This document shows positions 1-8,090 of a DNA stretch of 9,249 bases, piece by piece. The translations under genes were made by a program, and so were the position numbers. The notes under the pieces were generated by a model that did not search any database, was not told the DNA's origin, and saw only the letters and a list, made by a program, of their open reading frames with translations. Source of the DNA: an uncultured Mesorhizobium sp. (GTDB lineage: Bacteria; Pseudomonadota; Alphaproteobacteria; Rhizobiales; Rhizobiaceae); NCBI GenBank assembly GCA_937958475.1, contig CALFXR010000186.1:1-9249 (forward strand), in the 5' to 3' direction. Within the stretch, counting starts at the first letter, position 1, and every line of letters begins with the position of its first letter.

Positions 1-185
1 CCCATGTGGTGGTGGAGGAAGGCGCATGGAACCGCGCCGACTCCATCAAGGCCGATGTCAAGGCACTGCTCGCCGGAGAATTCGGCATCACCCATTCCCT
101 GATCGAACTCGAGTGTTCGCGCCATGCATGCAAGGGAGCGCAGATCTTCGGTCATCCGCAGGAGCGGGTGGCGCACGATCACTGA
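1..185 (+). CDS. Cation diffusion facilitator (CDF) metal transporter, C-terminal fragment
   Basis: Only the last 60 codons are in the window; the reading frame runs from base 3 to a TGA at 183-185 and the gene begins upstream. The readable residues start HVVVEEGAWNRADSIK and continue through ALLAGEFGITHSLIELEC, ending in a His-rich tail (VAHDH). This matches the cytoplasmic dimerisation domain at the C-terminus of CDF transporters: a beta strand with 'HVVVE', a helix of small charged residues, then 'FGI.H..IE'. CDF proteins export divalent metals such as Zn, Co or Fe from the cytoplasm in exchange for protons. The membrane part and metal site are not visible, so the metal cannot be told. The CxxxxC and terminal His residues could bind metal. 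The gene converges on the methyltransferase, with 29 bases between the two stops; the perfect palindrome GTGGATCCAC (186-195) lies in that gap but is too short to call a terminator. Confidence 0.75.
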   Translation, partial: HVVVEEGAWNRADSIKADVKALLAGEFGITHSLIELECSRHACKGAQIFGHPQERVAHDH

Positions 186-214
186 GTGGATCCACGCTGC
201 GGCGGTTACGGTGT

Positions 215-865
215 TCAGGCCGGGATGCAGTTCAGTCGATAGACGGTCGCGCGCGTTGCGGCGGACCCGTCGCCGAAGTCCCGGACGTCATACGCCGCTA
301 TCGGGCTGAGCCGATCACGCGGCAGGAACAGCCGGCCGGGATCTCCGATGAGGACCGCGAGCCCGGCCGCCGCGCAGCGGGCGAGATAAGCCCCGGTCTT
401 CGCCGCGACCTCGGCTGCGTAGAAGACGTCGCCTGCGAGCACGACATCGGCATCGGGCGGCGGCCCGTCGGTCAGGTCGGTGTCGCAGGTCGTGACGGCG
501 ACGCCGTTCAGAGCGGCGTTCAGCGCGATCGCCGCCACCGCATGGCGGTCGACGTCTGACGCCAGGACCGAGCGAGCGCCGGCCTTCGCTGCCGCGATCG
601 CGACGAGACCGGAGCCGGAGCCGAGATCGACGACGCGCATGCCCGTCACCGTCGACGGCCGCTCCATCAGATGGTGCGCCAGCGCGAGACCGCCGGCCCA
701 CGGATAGGCCCAGTAGGGCGAGGCACCACAGCCGGCGATCTGGCCGAGTCGGCTGCCGGGATGGGCGCCGTAGAGAAGCAGGCCGTCGAGGCCGGGCACC
801 TGAGCAACGCGGAGGCGCTGCCGGACGTCATCGAGCGGAGCGGAGCCGCCGCAGCAATCAGTCAC
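215..865 (-). CDS. ETF-beta lysine methyltransferase-like class I SAM methyltransferase
   Basis: A 216-residue protein starting at GTG (865-863 on the minus strand), with only a weak Shine-Dalgarno. Visible motifs are PYWAYPWAGG (50-59), the SAM-binding glycine loop DLGSGSG (80-86), an acidic SDVD (103-106) that would hold the SAM ribose, GDVFY (145-149) in the position of the D-x-F-Y motif, and GDPGR (174-178). This order and these motifs are those of the METTL20/ETF-beta-lysine methyltransferase family (human METTL20 and its Agrobacterium homologue), which methylate the beta subunit of electron transfer flavoprotein near its acyl-CoA dehydrogenase recognition loop. The family call is inferred from motifs. 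The first 45 residues look less typical, so a different protein substrate is possible. It should be cytoplasmic. It is transcribed away from the next gene, and the 185-base gap (866-1050) must hold both promoters; I see no convincing one, only a TTCGCGCGAA palindrome near 892-901. Confidence 0.78.
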   Translation of the reverse strand: MTDCCGGSAPLDDVRQRLRVAQVPGLDGLLLYGAHPGSRLGQIAGCGASPYWAYPWAGGLALAHHLMERPSTVTGMRVVDLGSGSGLVAIAAAKAGARSVLASDVDRHAVAAIALNAALNGVAVTTCDTDLTDGPPPDADVVLAGDVFYAAEVAAKTGAYLARCAAAGLAVLIGDPGRLFLPRDRLSPIAAYDVRDFGDGSAATRATVYRLNCIPA

Positions 866-1050
866 GCGTTTTCGCCAAGCCGAAGTGGTTGATTCGCGCG
901 AAGTCTACGCCCGTCCGAGTGTTCTGCCGAGATGCTACCAAAGCCACTCTCCCGCGCATTGATTGGGCGGAATTACTCGCGGCGGGATGGCGGGGGAATT
1001 GGAAAACCGGTGTCGCGTGGTCATAGTGGACCGGCGGCAGGAGGCGACGG

Positions 1051-1380
1051 ATGGTCAACAACACTCGGAAGGTCGATTCGACATGGGCGATCTACGTTCT
1101 CGCCGCCTGCTATCTCGTCTTCCTGTTCTTCTGGCGCATCCTCTTGCCCGGCGGCGAGCGGCCGCTGCCGCCGATGCACCATGTGTCGATGGCGCTCGAC
1201 CTGGCTCTCGTCGCCGTCGTCTTCGTCCTTCGTTTCAGGCTCTCTGGATATCTGGGCGAGAACCCGTCGCGCGGGACGTTCGCCACCATACTGTTCTGGT
1301 GCGCGCTCGGCGCCGGCATCGGCTCGCTGCTGATCCGCTTCACGAGCGACGCGGCCTGGTGGACGGGCCACCTATCCTGA
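1051..1380 (+). CDS. Small three-helix membrane protein of unknown function
   Basis: A 109-residue protein that I do not recognise. The start is well supported: a perfect AGGAGG lies at 1039-1044, six bases before the ATG. Hydrophobic segments at about residues 11-32, 44-62 and 77-97 predict three membrane helices. Short Arg-rich links (FRLSGYLGENPSRG) lie between helices 2 and 3, and the tail is aromatic (AAWWTGHLS). There is no signal-peptide cleavage site and no obvious catalytic motif. Two adjacent His residues (43-44) begin helix 2. It is the only plus-strand gene between a divergent methyltransferase and a convergent cyclic-di-GMP gene whose stop is 15 bases away, so it is probably expressed alone. 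The coding call is good because of the ribosome site and membrane pattern; no function can be given. Confidence 0.7.
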   Translation: MVNNTRKVDSTWAIYVLAACYLVFLFFWRILLPGGERPLPPMHHVSMALDLALVAVVFVLRFRLSGYLGENPSRGTFATILFWCALGAGIGSLLIRFTSDAAWWTGHLS

Positions 1381-1395
1381 AGAAATGCGCTCGTC

Positions 1396-3465
1396 TTACG
1401 CGCGGTCGCCTTTGAGCACGGTCAATACCGGTCGCTTCGGCATCCGCGAGGCGAGCCACTCCCGCGCTTCGCGGTCAGGCATCGGAAAGGCGATCGAAAA
1501 GCCCTGGACCTGGTCGCAGCCGATGCGTTGCAGCGAATCGAGTTCCGCCTCGGTCTCGGCGCCTTCGGCGATGATGGAAATGCCGAGGCCGCGGGCGAGT
1601 TCGGTGATCGCCTTGACGATCTTCGAGTTGTCGCCGTTCTCGTTGATGTTCTGGACGAAGCGGCGGTCGATCTTCAGGCGGTCGATCTCGTTGGGATTGA
1701 CGTGGCTGAGCGAGGCATAACCGGTGCCGAAATCGTCGAGTTCGAGGTGAACGCCCGCGGCGCGAATATGGCGCAGTTTCGCGGCGATGCCGGTCTTCTC
1801 GTCGTCGAGGATGACCGATTCCACGATCTCGAGCGACAGCTTCTGCGGCGGTAGCCCGGCGCGTTCCAGCGTAGAGAAGAGGAACTCGTCGAAATCCGGT
1901 TCGCGTAGCTCCGTTCCGGAGACGTTGATGGCGAGCCGGCCGAAATTGACGCCGCCCTTGTGCCATTCCGCCGCTTCGTTGATCGCCTTGGCGACGATGA
2001 TCCGGCCGATCTCCGCCATCAGCCCGGATTTCTCCGCAACCGGTATGAACTCTCCGGGCGAGACCATGCCGCGCGTCGGGTGGTTCCATCTGACAAGCGC
2101 CTCGACGCCGGCAATGGCACCGTTGGTGAGCGAGACCTGCGGCTGGTAGTAGACACTGAACGTCTGCTCGGCGATGGCGATCTTAAGGTCGCGTTCCAGT
2201 TGCTTGCGGTGTTCCAGTTCGCGTCGCAGTTCTTCCGAGAAGAAGGACATGATGCCGCCGCCCAGCTTCTTCGCCGAGTAGAGCGCGAGGTCTGCGTGGA
2301 CGAGCAGGTCCGCCGAATTGTCTGCGTCGACGGGGTAGACGGCGATGCCGGCGCTGGCCCCCGGCAGGATCGTCGCGCCCTGGAAGTTGATCGGCTCGTT
2401 GATGCGCGCGAGAATTCGCTTGGTCACCATATTGATGTCTTCGCTGGTGCCGGCGCCTTGCAGGATCATGACGAATTCGTCGCCGCCGAGCCTGACGCTG
2501 AGGTCGGAGGCGCGGCAGGATTCGCGCATGCGCTGCGCCGTGACGACGAGGACGAAGTCGCCGGCCGCATGGCCGAGCGTATCATTGATCTGCTTGAACC
2601 TGTCGAGGTCGAGCTGGAGGACGGCCAGCCTTTCGCCGCGCCGGTGCGCTCCCTTGATGAGAGATTCGAAATGGTCCGTGAGATAGGTGCGGTTGTACAG
2701 GCCGGTAAGCCCGTCGTGGATGGCGATGAAGGCCATCGAGTTGCGCGCGTCGACGAGTTCGTGGGTCTTTCGCAGGATGACGTCGGTCATCGGCCGGAAA
2801 ATGAACATGGCGACGAACACGATGACGCCGATCGTGGCGAAGAACAGGATCCGATGACGGCTCGCCATGGCCGTGAGCCGGGCGTTGGAGAAGTCCGAGA
2901 TGCGGTCGCTCAGCGCCGTGTATCCGGCCAGCGTCGCGTTGGCCACGGTCATGTCGAGCCGCGCCCGGTCTTCGCCGGCAAGGTAGCCTCGGTATTGTCC
3001 GAGCTGCGTCTGCAGGGCCGACACCAGGCGCCAGCTGTTCGCGGCCAGTCCGCTGGTGAAGTAGTCGAGGTGATAGGGCTTCGAGAACAGGACGCTCTCG
3101 ATCGTCTGGGGATCGAGCCGGGCGTCGGTAGCGGAATCGGCACCGGTGCGGTTGAGCAGGAGGTCGTAGTTGGTCTCGAACTCGGCTGTCGCCTTCTTCA
3201 GGGCGTCGACGAGTTCGCCGCGCTGCACGGCGTCGGCGCCCGCGGCGGCGTTGGCCAGGAAGACGATCCGCTGCGACAGTGCTTTCTGCGTGCTGGCAAG
3301 CTGGTGGAGCGATTCGTCGCGCTGCTGCGCCGTCATCATTTCCTGGAGCAGTATGTATGACGCCATCGTCATCGCGGCGACGATCAGGAGCGCGATCCAG
3401 TAGGCGCTCTTGATGGTGACGAGGAGCCGTCCCGATCCGGTCGCCTTAACCGCTTGTTGAGTCAT
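1396..3465 (-). CDS. Membrane-bound GGDEF-EAL bifunctional diguanylate cyclase/phosphodiesterase
   Basis: A 689-residue protein. The start at 3465-3463 (MTQQAVKATG) is chosen because the sensor domain begins there; the frame stays open much further upstream only because it runs antisense to gcdH. Order: membrane helix about 22-41; a helical periplasmic region about 42-204 with a motif (STQKALSQRI) like that of PilJ/NarX-type sensor bundles; second membrane helix about 205-224; GGDEF domain about 240-405; EAL domain about 425-670. The cyclase site is a canonical GGDEF (327-331), and an inhibitory I-site RASD (318-321) sits five residues before it. In the EAL domain I see EALVRW (455-460), Asn514, Glu546, DDFGTG (577-582), Lys598, Glu634 and QGF (654-656), so the phosphodiesterase metal ligands also look intact. 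It would set local cyclic di-GMP, which controls motility, biofilm and surface behaviour, in response to a periplasmic signal. It is divergent from gcdH; the upstream gap of 240 bases shows no clear minus-strand promoter. Confidence 0.93.
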   Translation of the reverse strand: MTQQAVKATGSGRLLVTIKSAYWIALLIVAAMTMASYILLQEMMTAQQRDESLHQLASTQKALSQRIVFLANAAAGADAVQRGELVDALKKATAEFETNYDLLLNRTGADSATDARLDPQTIESVLFSKPYHLDYFTSGLAANSWRLVSALQTQLGQYRGYLAGEDRARLDMTVANATLAGYTALSDRISDFSNARLTAMASRHRILFFATIGVIVFVAMFIFRPMTDVILRKTHELVDARNSMAFIAIHDGLTGLYNRTYLTDHFESLIKGAHRRGERLAVLQLDLDRFKQINDTLGHAAGDFVLVVTAQRMRESCRASDLSVRLGGDEFVMILQGAGTSEDINMVTKRILARINEPINFQGATILPGASAGIAVYPVDADNSADLLVHADLALYSAKKLGGGIMSFFSEELRRELEHRKQLERDLKIAIAEQTFSVYYQPQVSLTNGAIAGVEALVRWNHPTRGMVSPGEFIPVAEKSGLMAEIGRIIVAKAINEAAEWHKGGVNFGRLAINVSGTELREPDFDEFLFSTLERAGLPPQKLSLEIVESVILDDEKTGIAAKLRHIRAAGVHLELDDFGTGYASLSHVNPNEIDRLKIDRRFVQNINENGDNSKIVKAITELARGLGISIIAEGAETEAELDSLQRIGCDQVQGFSIAFPMPDREAREWLASRMPKRPVLTVLKGDRA

Positions 3466-3642
3466 GGATACGCCGCCCGGAATCCGAAATGTGCACCCTC
3501 GACCATTGGCGCGATTCCTTAACGGGATCGGTAGATCGGGGCCTGACTTCGTCCCAGCGTGCAAGCGATTGCGGCCGTGGTTATCCGCGGCTTGAGGATG
3601 TCGTTCAAAGTGTCGGCAATTGGACCAGGCGCAGAATTGGGT

Positions 3643-3671
3643 TTGAACCGCCCGCTTGCCCGATCTAGAAT
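3643..3671 (+). promoter_or_regulatory. Predicted sigma70-type promoter of gcdH
   Basis: TTGAAC (3643-3648) and TAGAAT (3666-3671) are separated by 17 bases. The first matches four of six and the second five of six consensus bases. Transcription would start near 3678-3680, giving a 5' leader of about 25-30 bases before the ATG at 3706. The promoter overlaps an in-frame upstream ATG (3670), which therefore cannot be in the mRNA. This supports the 3706 start of gcdH. Prediction by eye only. Confidence 0.5.
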
Positions 3672-3705
3672 GGCCCCGATCCCCAAAACGGCATCGGAAA
3701 ACGCA

Positions 3706-4920
3706 ATGAACGTCGAACACCGGGCGCCAAAGAGCGCCGCATCCTTCGTCTGGAACGATCCCTTCCTGCTGGACGACCAGCTCTCCGAGGACGAGCGCAT
3801 GATCCGCGACGGCGCGGCGGCGTTCTGCGCCGACAAGCTCGCCCCGCGCGTCGAGGATGCCTACCTCAACGAGACGACGGATCCGGAGATATTCCGCGAG
3901 ATGGGCGCGGCCGGGCTGCTCGGCGTGACCGTCCCCGAAGAGTATGGCGGGATCGGCGCCAGCTACGTGACCTACGGCCTGGTCGCGCGCGAGGTCGAGC
4001 GCGTCGATTCCGGCTATCGTTCGATGATGAGCGTGCAGTCCTCGCTGGTCATGTACCCGATCCACGCCTACGGCTCGGAAGAGCAGCGGAAGAAGTACCT
4101 GCCGAAGCTGGCATCGGGCGAGTGGATCGGCTGCTTCGGCCTGACCGAGCCGGATGCCGGCTCCGATCCGGGTGGCATGAAGACGCGTGCCGAGAAGACC
4201 GCCTCGGGCTACCGCCTCAACGGCGCCAAGATGTGGATCTCCAACGCGCCCATCGCCGACGTGTTCGTCGTCTGGGCGAAGCTGAAGGGCGGGGACGGCA
4301 AGGACGAGATCCGCGGCTTCGTGCTCGAGAAGGGCATGAAGGGCCTGTCGGCGCCGAAGATCGGCGGCAAGCTCTCGCTGCGCGCCTCGATCACCGGCGA
4401 GATCGTCATGGACAATGTCGAGGTCGGCGAGGATGCGCTGCTGCCCAACGTGTCCGGCCTGAAGGGTCCGTTCGGCTGCCTGAACCGTGCCCGCTACGGC
4501 ATCTCCTGGGGCGCGATGGGTGCGGCGGAGGACTGCTGGTTCCGCGCCCGGCAATACGGCCTCGATCGCAAGCAGTTCGGCAAGCCGCTGGCCGCCACGC
4601 AGCTCTACCAGAAGAAGCTCGCCGACATGCAGACCGAGATCGCGCTCGGCCTGCAGGGTTCGCTCCGCGTCGGGCGGCTGATGGACGAGGGCAAGATGGC
4701 GCCGGAGATGATCTCCATCGTCAAGCGCAACAATTGCGGCAAGGCGCTCGACATCGCCCGCCAGGCCCGCGACATGCACGGCGGCAACGGCATCCAGATC
4801 GGCTATCACGTCATGCGCCACGCGCAGAACCTGGAGACGGTCAACACCTACGAGGGCGCGCACGACGTGCACGCGCTGATCCTCGGCCGCGCCCAGACCG
4901 GCATCCAGGCGTTCTTCTAG
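3706..4920 (+). CDS. gcdH: Glutaryl-CoA dehydrogenase
   Basis: A 404-residue FAD enzyme that oxidatively decarboxylates glutaryl-CoA to crotonyl-CoA and passes electrons to ETF, in lysine, hydroxylysine and tryptophan breakdown. Length fits the family. Signs specific to this branch of acyl-CoA dehydrogenases: DSGYRSMMSVQSSL with Arg105, equivalent to the Arg that holds the substrate carboxylate in human GCDH; FGLTEPDAGSDP (144-155); the FAD/dimer segment around QFGKPLAATQL; and NTYEGAHDVHAL (380-391), where Glu383 is the expected catalytic base. All key residues are present. The start at 3706 has GGAAA five bases upstream; an earlier in-frame ATG at 3670 lies inside the predicted -10 box and is rejected. 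The gene is divergent from the cyclic-di-GMP gene, with its own promoter, and is followed after 20 bases by a small membrane protein that may share its mRNA. Other family members (isovaleryl- or butyryl-CoA dehydrogenase) are unlikely given the Arg105 region. Confidence 0.95.
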   Translation: MNVEHRAPKSAASFVWNDPFLLDDQLSEDERMIRDGAAAFCADKLAPRVEDAYLNETTDPEIFREMGAAGLLGVTVPEEYGGIGASYVTYGLVAREVERVDSGYRSMMSVQSSLVMYPIHAYGSEEQRKKYLPKLASGEWIGCFGLTEPDAGSDPGGMKTRAEKTASGYRLNGAKMWISNAPIADVFVVWAKLKGGDGKDEIRGFVLEKGMKGLSAPKIGGKLSLRASITGEIVMDNVEVGEDALLPNVSGLKGPFGCLNRARYGISWGAMGAAEDCWFRARQYGLDRKQFGKPLAATQLYQKKLADMQTEIALGLQGSLRVGRLMDEGKMAPEMISIVKRNNCGKALDIARQARDMHGGNGIQIGYHVMRHAQNLETVNTYEGAHDVHALILGRAQTGIQAFF

Positions 4921-4930
4921 ACGACTGCGG

Positions 4931-4967
4931 GAGGCCGGCCATGGGGAATCCCTGGAAAGCCGGCCTC
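4931..4967 (+). promoter_or_regulatory. Inverted repeat covering the ribosome site and start of the next gene
   Basis: GAGGCCGGC (4931-4939) and GCCGGCCTC (4959-4967) are perfect 9-base inverted arms around a 19-base loop holding the ATG at 4941. The left arm contains the GAGG of the only ribosome-binding site. In mRNA the hairpin would hide that site. It could weaken translation of the downstream gene, couple it to gcdH translation, or partly stop transcription after gcdH; there is no T-run, so a simple terminator is less likely. The pairing is seen directly; the effect is inferred. Confidence 0.45.
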
Positions 4968-5321
4968 GCCTACGCACTCGTCGTCTTCGCCTTCGGCTTC
5001 CTATTCGGCACGGTGCGCGTGCTCCTCGTCGAGCCTGCGTTGGGCGCGGCGGCGGCCGTCGCCATGGAGGTGCCGCTGATGCTCGGCGTCTCGTGGCTGG
5101 TGGCGAAGGCGGTCCTGCGGCGCGTCCCCGTCGCGCGGCAACTTCCGCCGCGGCTCGTCATGGCCGCGGTCGCGCTTCTTGTCCTCGTTGCCCTCGAGAC
5201 AGGGCTTGGCCTTGCCTTCGGCACGTCGCTGCGGGGGCAAGCCGAAGCCTATATGACTGCGCGCGGCCTGTTCACGGCGGTCGGCCAGCTGGGCTTCGCG
5301 CTGATTGCCCTTCTCGCCTGA
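4941..5321 (+). CDS. Small four-helix membrane protein of unknown function
   Basis: A 126-residue protein that I do not recognise. Hydrophobic stretches at about residues 6-27, 33-56, 71-92 and 107-125 predict four membrane helices filling nearly the whole chain, with Arg-rich turns (LRRVPVARQLPPR, 59-71) probably on the cytoplasmic side. The start is placed at 4941, after GGGAGG at 4929-4934 with a six-base spacer; the frame stays open further upstream only because it overlaps gcdH. It begins 20 bases after the gcdH stop, so it probably shares that mRNA, though the hairpin at 4931-4967 may reduce its translation. A glutamate (Glu43) and an Arg (Arg26) within or beside helices are the only charged features of note. 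Nothing links it by sequence to glutarate metabolism. Confidence 0.65.
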   Translation: MGNPWKAGLAYALVVFAFGFLFGTVRVLLVEPALGAAAAVAMEVPLMLGVSWLVAKAVLRRVPVARQLPPRLVMAAVALLVLVALETGLGLAFGTSLRGQAEAYMTARGLFTAVGQLGFALIALLA

Positions 5322-5328
5322 ACATCCT

Positions 5329-5344
5329 TCGTCCGATCGGACGA
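5329..5344. promoter_or_regulatory. Perfect 16-base palindrome, possible operator or weak terminator
   Basis: TCGTCCGATCGGACGA is exactly self-complementary and starts 8 bases after the stop at 5321. It lies in the 131-base gap before the beta-propeller gene, about 110 bases ahead of its ATG. As RNA it could form only a short hairpin, with no T-run, so a dimeric regulator site is as likely as a terminator. The rest of the gap holds no clear promoter. Confidence 0.35.
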
Positions 5345-5452
5345 TGTGCGCGCCCGGCTTGCCGAGGCGACCTAGCACCTGCGCCGGCGGTCCCGGCCTT
5401 GCCTTTCCGGCGAGCGCGGACCGACCGCAGCATCGGCAGGGAGGAAGACCAT

Positions 5453-6463
5453 ATGAGGAAGACGATACTGGCAATGGCCGCGGCCATCGCGGCCGCGGTG
5501 ACGCCGGCGGTGGCGGAACCGTCATGGCGGATACTCACGCAGTTCGACGACGCACCGGAAGGGCTCGCTTCCGACGGGCAGGGCGGCCTGTTCGCCAGCC
5601 TCTACCATAGCGGCCGCGTGGTCCGGGTCGGCGCGGATGGCAAGGTCACCGAGATCGCCACGCTGCGCAGCGTGGTCGGCGACGCCAAGGGCTCGACGCT
5701 CGGCATCGAGTGGGATGGCGCCGACACGCTCTACGTGGCCTTCGCCGAATACTCCGAACGCTATTCCTGGCCGGCGAACATCGGCCTGGCGCGCGAGGCG
5801 TGCGGCGATTCCACCGTCAAGCACACCGGGCTCTACAAGGTGGCGATCTCCACCGGCAAGGTCGAGGCCGTGGCGACACGCGCCGACGGCTATCCGTTCT
5901 GCTTCACCGACGAGCCGACGATCGGTCCGGACGGATCGGTCTACCTCTCCGACCTCAGCTTCTCCGGCATCTGGCGCTACAGCCCCAAGACCGGCGAGGT
6001 GACGATGTGGTCGAAGGATCCGCTTTTCGACGCCGGGCCGCATCCGATGTCGGGCTTCCCAGTCGGCGTGAACGGCATCGCCATGTCGCCGGCCGGCGAC
6101 GCGGTCTACGGCGTCACCGGCGGCAATCCGATGGTCGTGCGCATCCCCGTCAACGCTGACGGCTCGGCGGGCCAGGGCGTGAAGGTGGCATTCGGCTACG
6201 ACAACATGGACGGCATCGCCTTCGACAAGGCCGGCAACATCTACGTCACCGAGGCGATCCGCCACGAGATATGGAAGCTGAGCCCGGACGCCGCCAAGCG
6301 CCAGCAGGTCGGCAATCCGCTCGATGCGCCGCTCGGATCGCCGGCCAACATCGCCTTCCTCGGCGAGGAGATCTGCGCCTCCAACCTGAACTTCTTCGGC
6401 AATCTGCCGCCCGAGAAGGCGAACACGATCGTCTGCGTCTCCGGCACGCCGGCGAAGTGGTGA
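5453..6463 (+). CDS. Secreted SMP-30/gluconolactonase-like beta-propeller protein
   Basis: A 336-residue protein starting at ATG 5453, with AGGGAGG at 5438-5444 eight bases upstream. The N-terminus is a Sec signal peptide: Arg-Lys, a long Ala-rich core, and an AVA/EP cleavage site after residue 21, so the mature protein is periplasmic. The rest shows repeated propeller blades of the form 'GIxxDxxGNIYVT' (about 254-266) and 'IGPDGSVYLSD' (157-167). By position, Glu36 (PEGLASD), Asn207 (GVNGIAMSPAG) and Asp253 (NMDGIAFDKAG) match the divalent-metal ligands of the SMP-30/gluconolactonase family, so a lactonase or hydrolase activity is possible. Substrate is unknown. Four Cys (117, 150, 308, 328) could form disulfides in the periplasm. 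It appears to be a single-gene unit: a palindrome lies upstream and a strong hairpin downstream. Family placement is fair; a non-enzymatic propeller cannot be excluded. Confidence 0.8.
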   Translation: MRKTILAMAAAIAAAVTPAVAEPSWRILTQFDDAPEGLASDGQGGLFASLYHSGRVVRVGADGKVTEIATLRSVVGDAKGSTLGIEWDGADTLYVAFAEYSERYSWPANIGLAREACGDSTVKHTGLYKVAISTGKVEAVATRADGYPFCFTDEPTIGPDGSVYLSDLSFSGIWRYSPKTGEVTMWSKDPLFDAGPHPMSGFPVGVNGIAMSPAGDAVYGVTGGNPMVVRIPVNADGSAGQGVKVAFGYDNMDGIAFDKAGNIYVTEAIRHEIWKLSPDAAKRQQVGNPLDAPLGSPANIAFLGEEICASNLNFFGNLPPEKANTIVCVSGTPAKW

Positions 6464-6470
6464 GACCGCA

Positions 6471-6502
6471 GGCCGCGCCGGGGATGTAGACCCGGCGCGG
6501 CC
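6471..6502 (+). terminator. Strong GC-rich hairpin after the beta-propeller gene
   Basis: The perfect 12-base inverted arms GGCCGCGCCGGG (6471-6482) and CCCGGCGCGGCC (6491-6502) flank an 8-base loop, starting 7 bases after the stop at 6463. No T-run follows, as is often the case in high-GC alphaproteobacteria, so it may act as a terminator, mRNA-stabilising end, or both. It separates the propeller gene from kbl, whose promoter would lie in 6503-6593; I see no clear one there. Confidence 0.6.
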
Positions 6503-6593
6503 CGCTGCTGCCGGAAGCGGGGCGTGGCGTCGCTTTTCTGCTAGATCGGCCCGGTCGCAGGCGCTATCGCTGGGGAACCCCCGGAGCGCCACA

Positions 6594-7780
<1,187 letters not shown>

Positions 7781-7784
<4 letters not shown>

Positions 7785-7809
7785 ACGGCGACATTATTAC
7801 AGATATTGT
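7781..7809 (+). promoter_or_regulatory. Predicted promoter of parDE, overlapping the kbl stop
   Basis: TTGAAC (7781-7786) and TATTGT (7804-7809) are 17 bases apart; each matches four of six consensus bases. The first hexamer includes the kbl TGA (7782-7784). The 54-base gap between kbl and parD is clearly richer in A/T than its surroundings, which supports a promoter here. Prediction by eye. Confidence 0.4.
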
Positions 7810-7812
7810 CGC
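7788..7812. promoter_or_regulatory. Predicted ParD operator, imperfect palindrome
   Basis: GCGACATTAT (7788-7797) and ATATTGTCGC (7803-7812) are inverted arms matching in 9 of 10 bases around a 5-base centre. The palindrome covers the spacer and -10 of the predicted promoter. Ribbon-helix-helix antitoxins such as ParD bind such sites as dimers, often with the toxin, to repress their own operon. The symmetry is seen; binding is inferred. Confidence 0.5.
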
Positions 7813-7838
7813 GCGTGTGAACCAAGGACGAGTCTGAA

Positions 7839-8090
7839 ATGAACCTCAACGTGCGCATCAGCGGTTCGCTCAGCGACTTCGTGACCGAAGCGATCACCGA
7901 AGGCGACTACGAGAATGTCAGCGAGTATGTCCGCGACCTCATCCGCCGCGACAAGGCACGTGCGGAGCGGGAAGCGTTCGAGGCCATGAAGTTGCGCCTG
8001 CAGGACGCGTTCGCAACGCCCGACCACGAGTATGAACAGCTTTCAGCCGACGACATTCGACGGCGCGCGCTGGCTGGCGCCCGGAGGTGA
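7839..8090 (+). CDS. parD: ParD-like ribbon-helix-helix antitoxin
   Basis: An 83-residue protein. The N-terminus has the short beta strand (MNLNVRIS) then helices LSDFVTEAI and NVSEYVRDLIRRD, the latter with the 'Y-x-N-x-SEYVR' signature of ParD/CopG-family antitoxins. The charged C-terminal half (about 40-83) would wrap the toxin. It neutralises ParE and probably represses the operon through the palindrome at 7788-7812. AAGGA (7824-7828) precedes the ATG by ten bases. The stop overlaps the toxin start by four bases (GTGA), typical of a coupled toxin-antitoxin pair. Codons are more A/T-ended than in kbl or tdh, in keeping with later arrival. The pair is inserted between two threonine-catabolism genes. 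Confidence 0.88.
   Translation: MNLNVRISGSLSDFVTEAITEGDYENVSEYVRDLIRRDKARAEREAFEAMKLRLQDAFATPDHEYEQLSADDIRRRALAGARR

Noticed and set aside
186..195. Palindrome GTGGATCCAC between two convergent stops
   Set aside because: Five-base half-sites without a loop or T-run are too short to support a terminator or operator call.
1960..3360. 466-codon plus-strand open frame opposite the GGDEF-EAL gene
   Set aside because: Antisense shadow: rich in Arg, Gly, Val, Asp and Glu, with no domain pattern, opposite a gene with complete catalytic motifs.
3524..3682. Distant inverted blocks GATCGGGGCC and GGCCCCGATC in the GGDEF-EAL/gcdH gap
   Set aside because: Ten-base arms about 130 bases apart in GC-rich DNA, not centred on a promoter element; could be chance.
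3466..4977. Upstream extension of the minus-strand GGDEF-EAL frame, giving a single 1193-residue protein
   Set aside because: It runs antisense through gcdH, whose family match is strong. The extension has low-complexity Arg/Ala/Asp/Leu composition typical of the shadow of a high-GC gene, and the true sensor start (MTQQ) lies at 3465.
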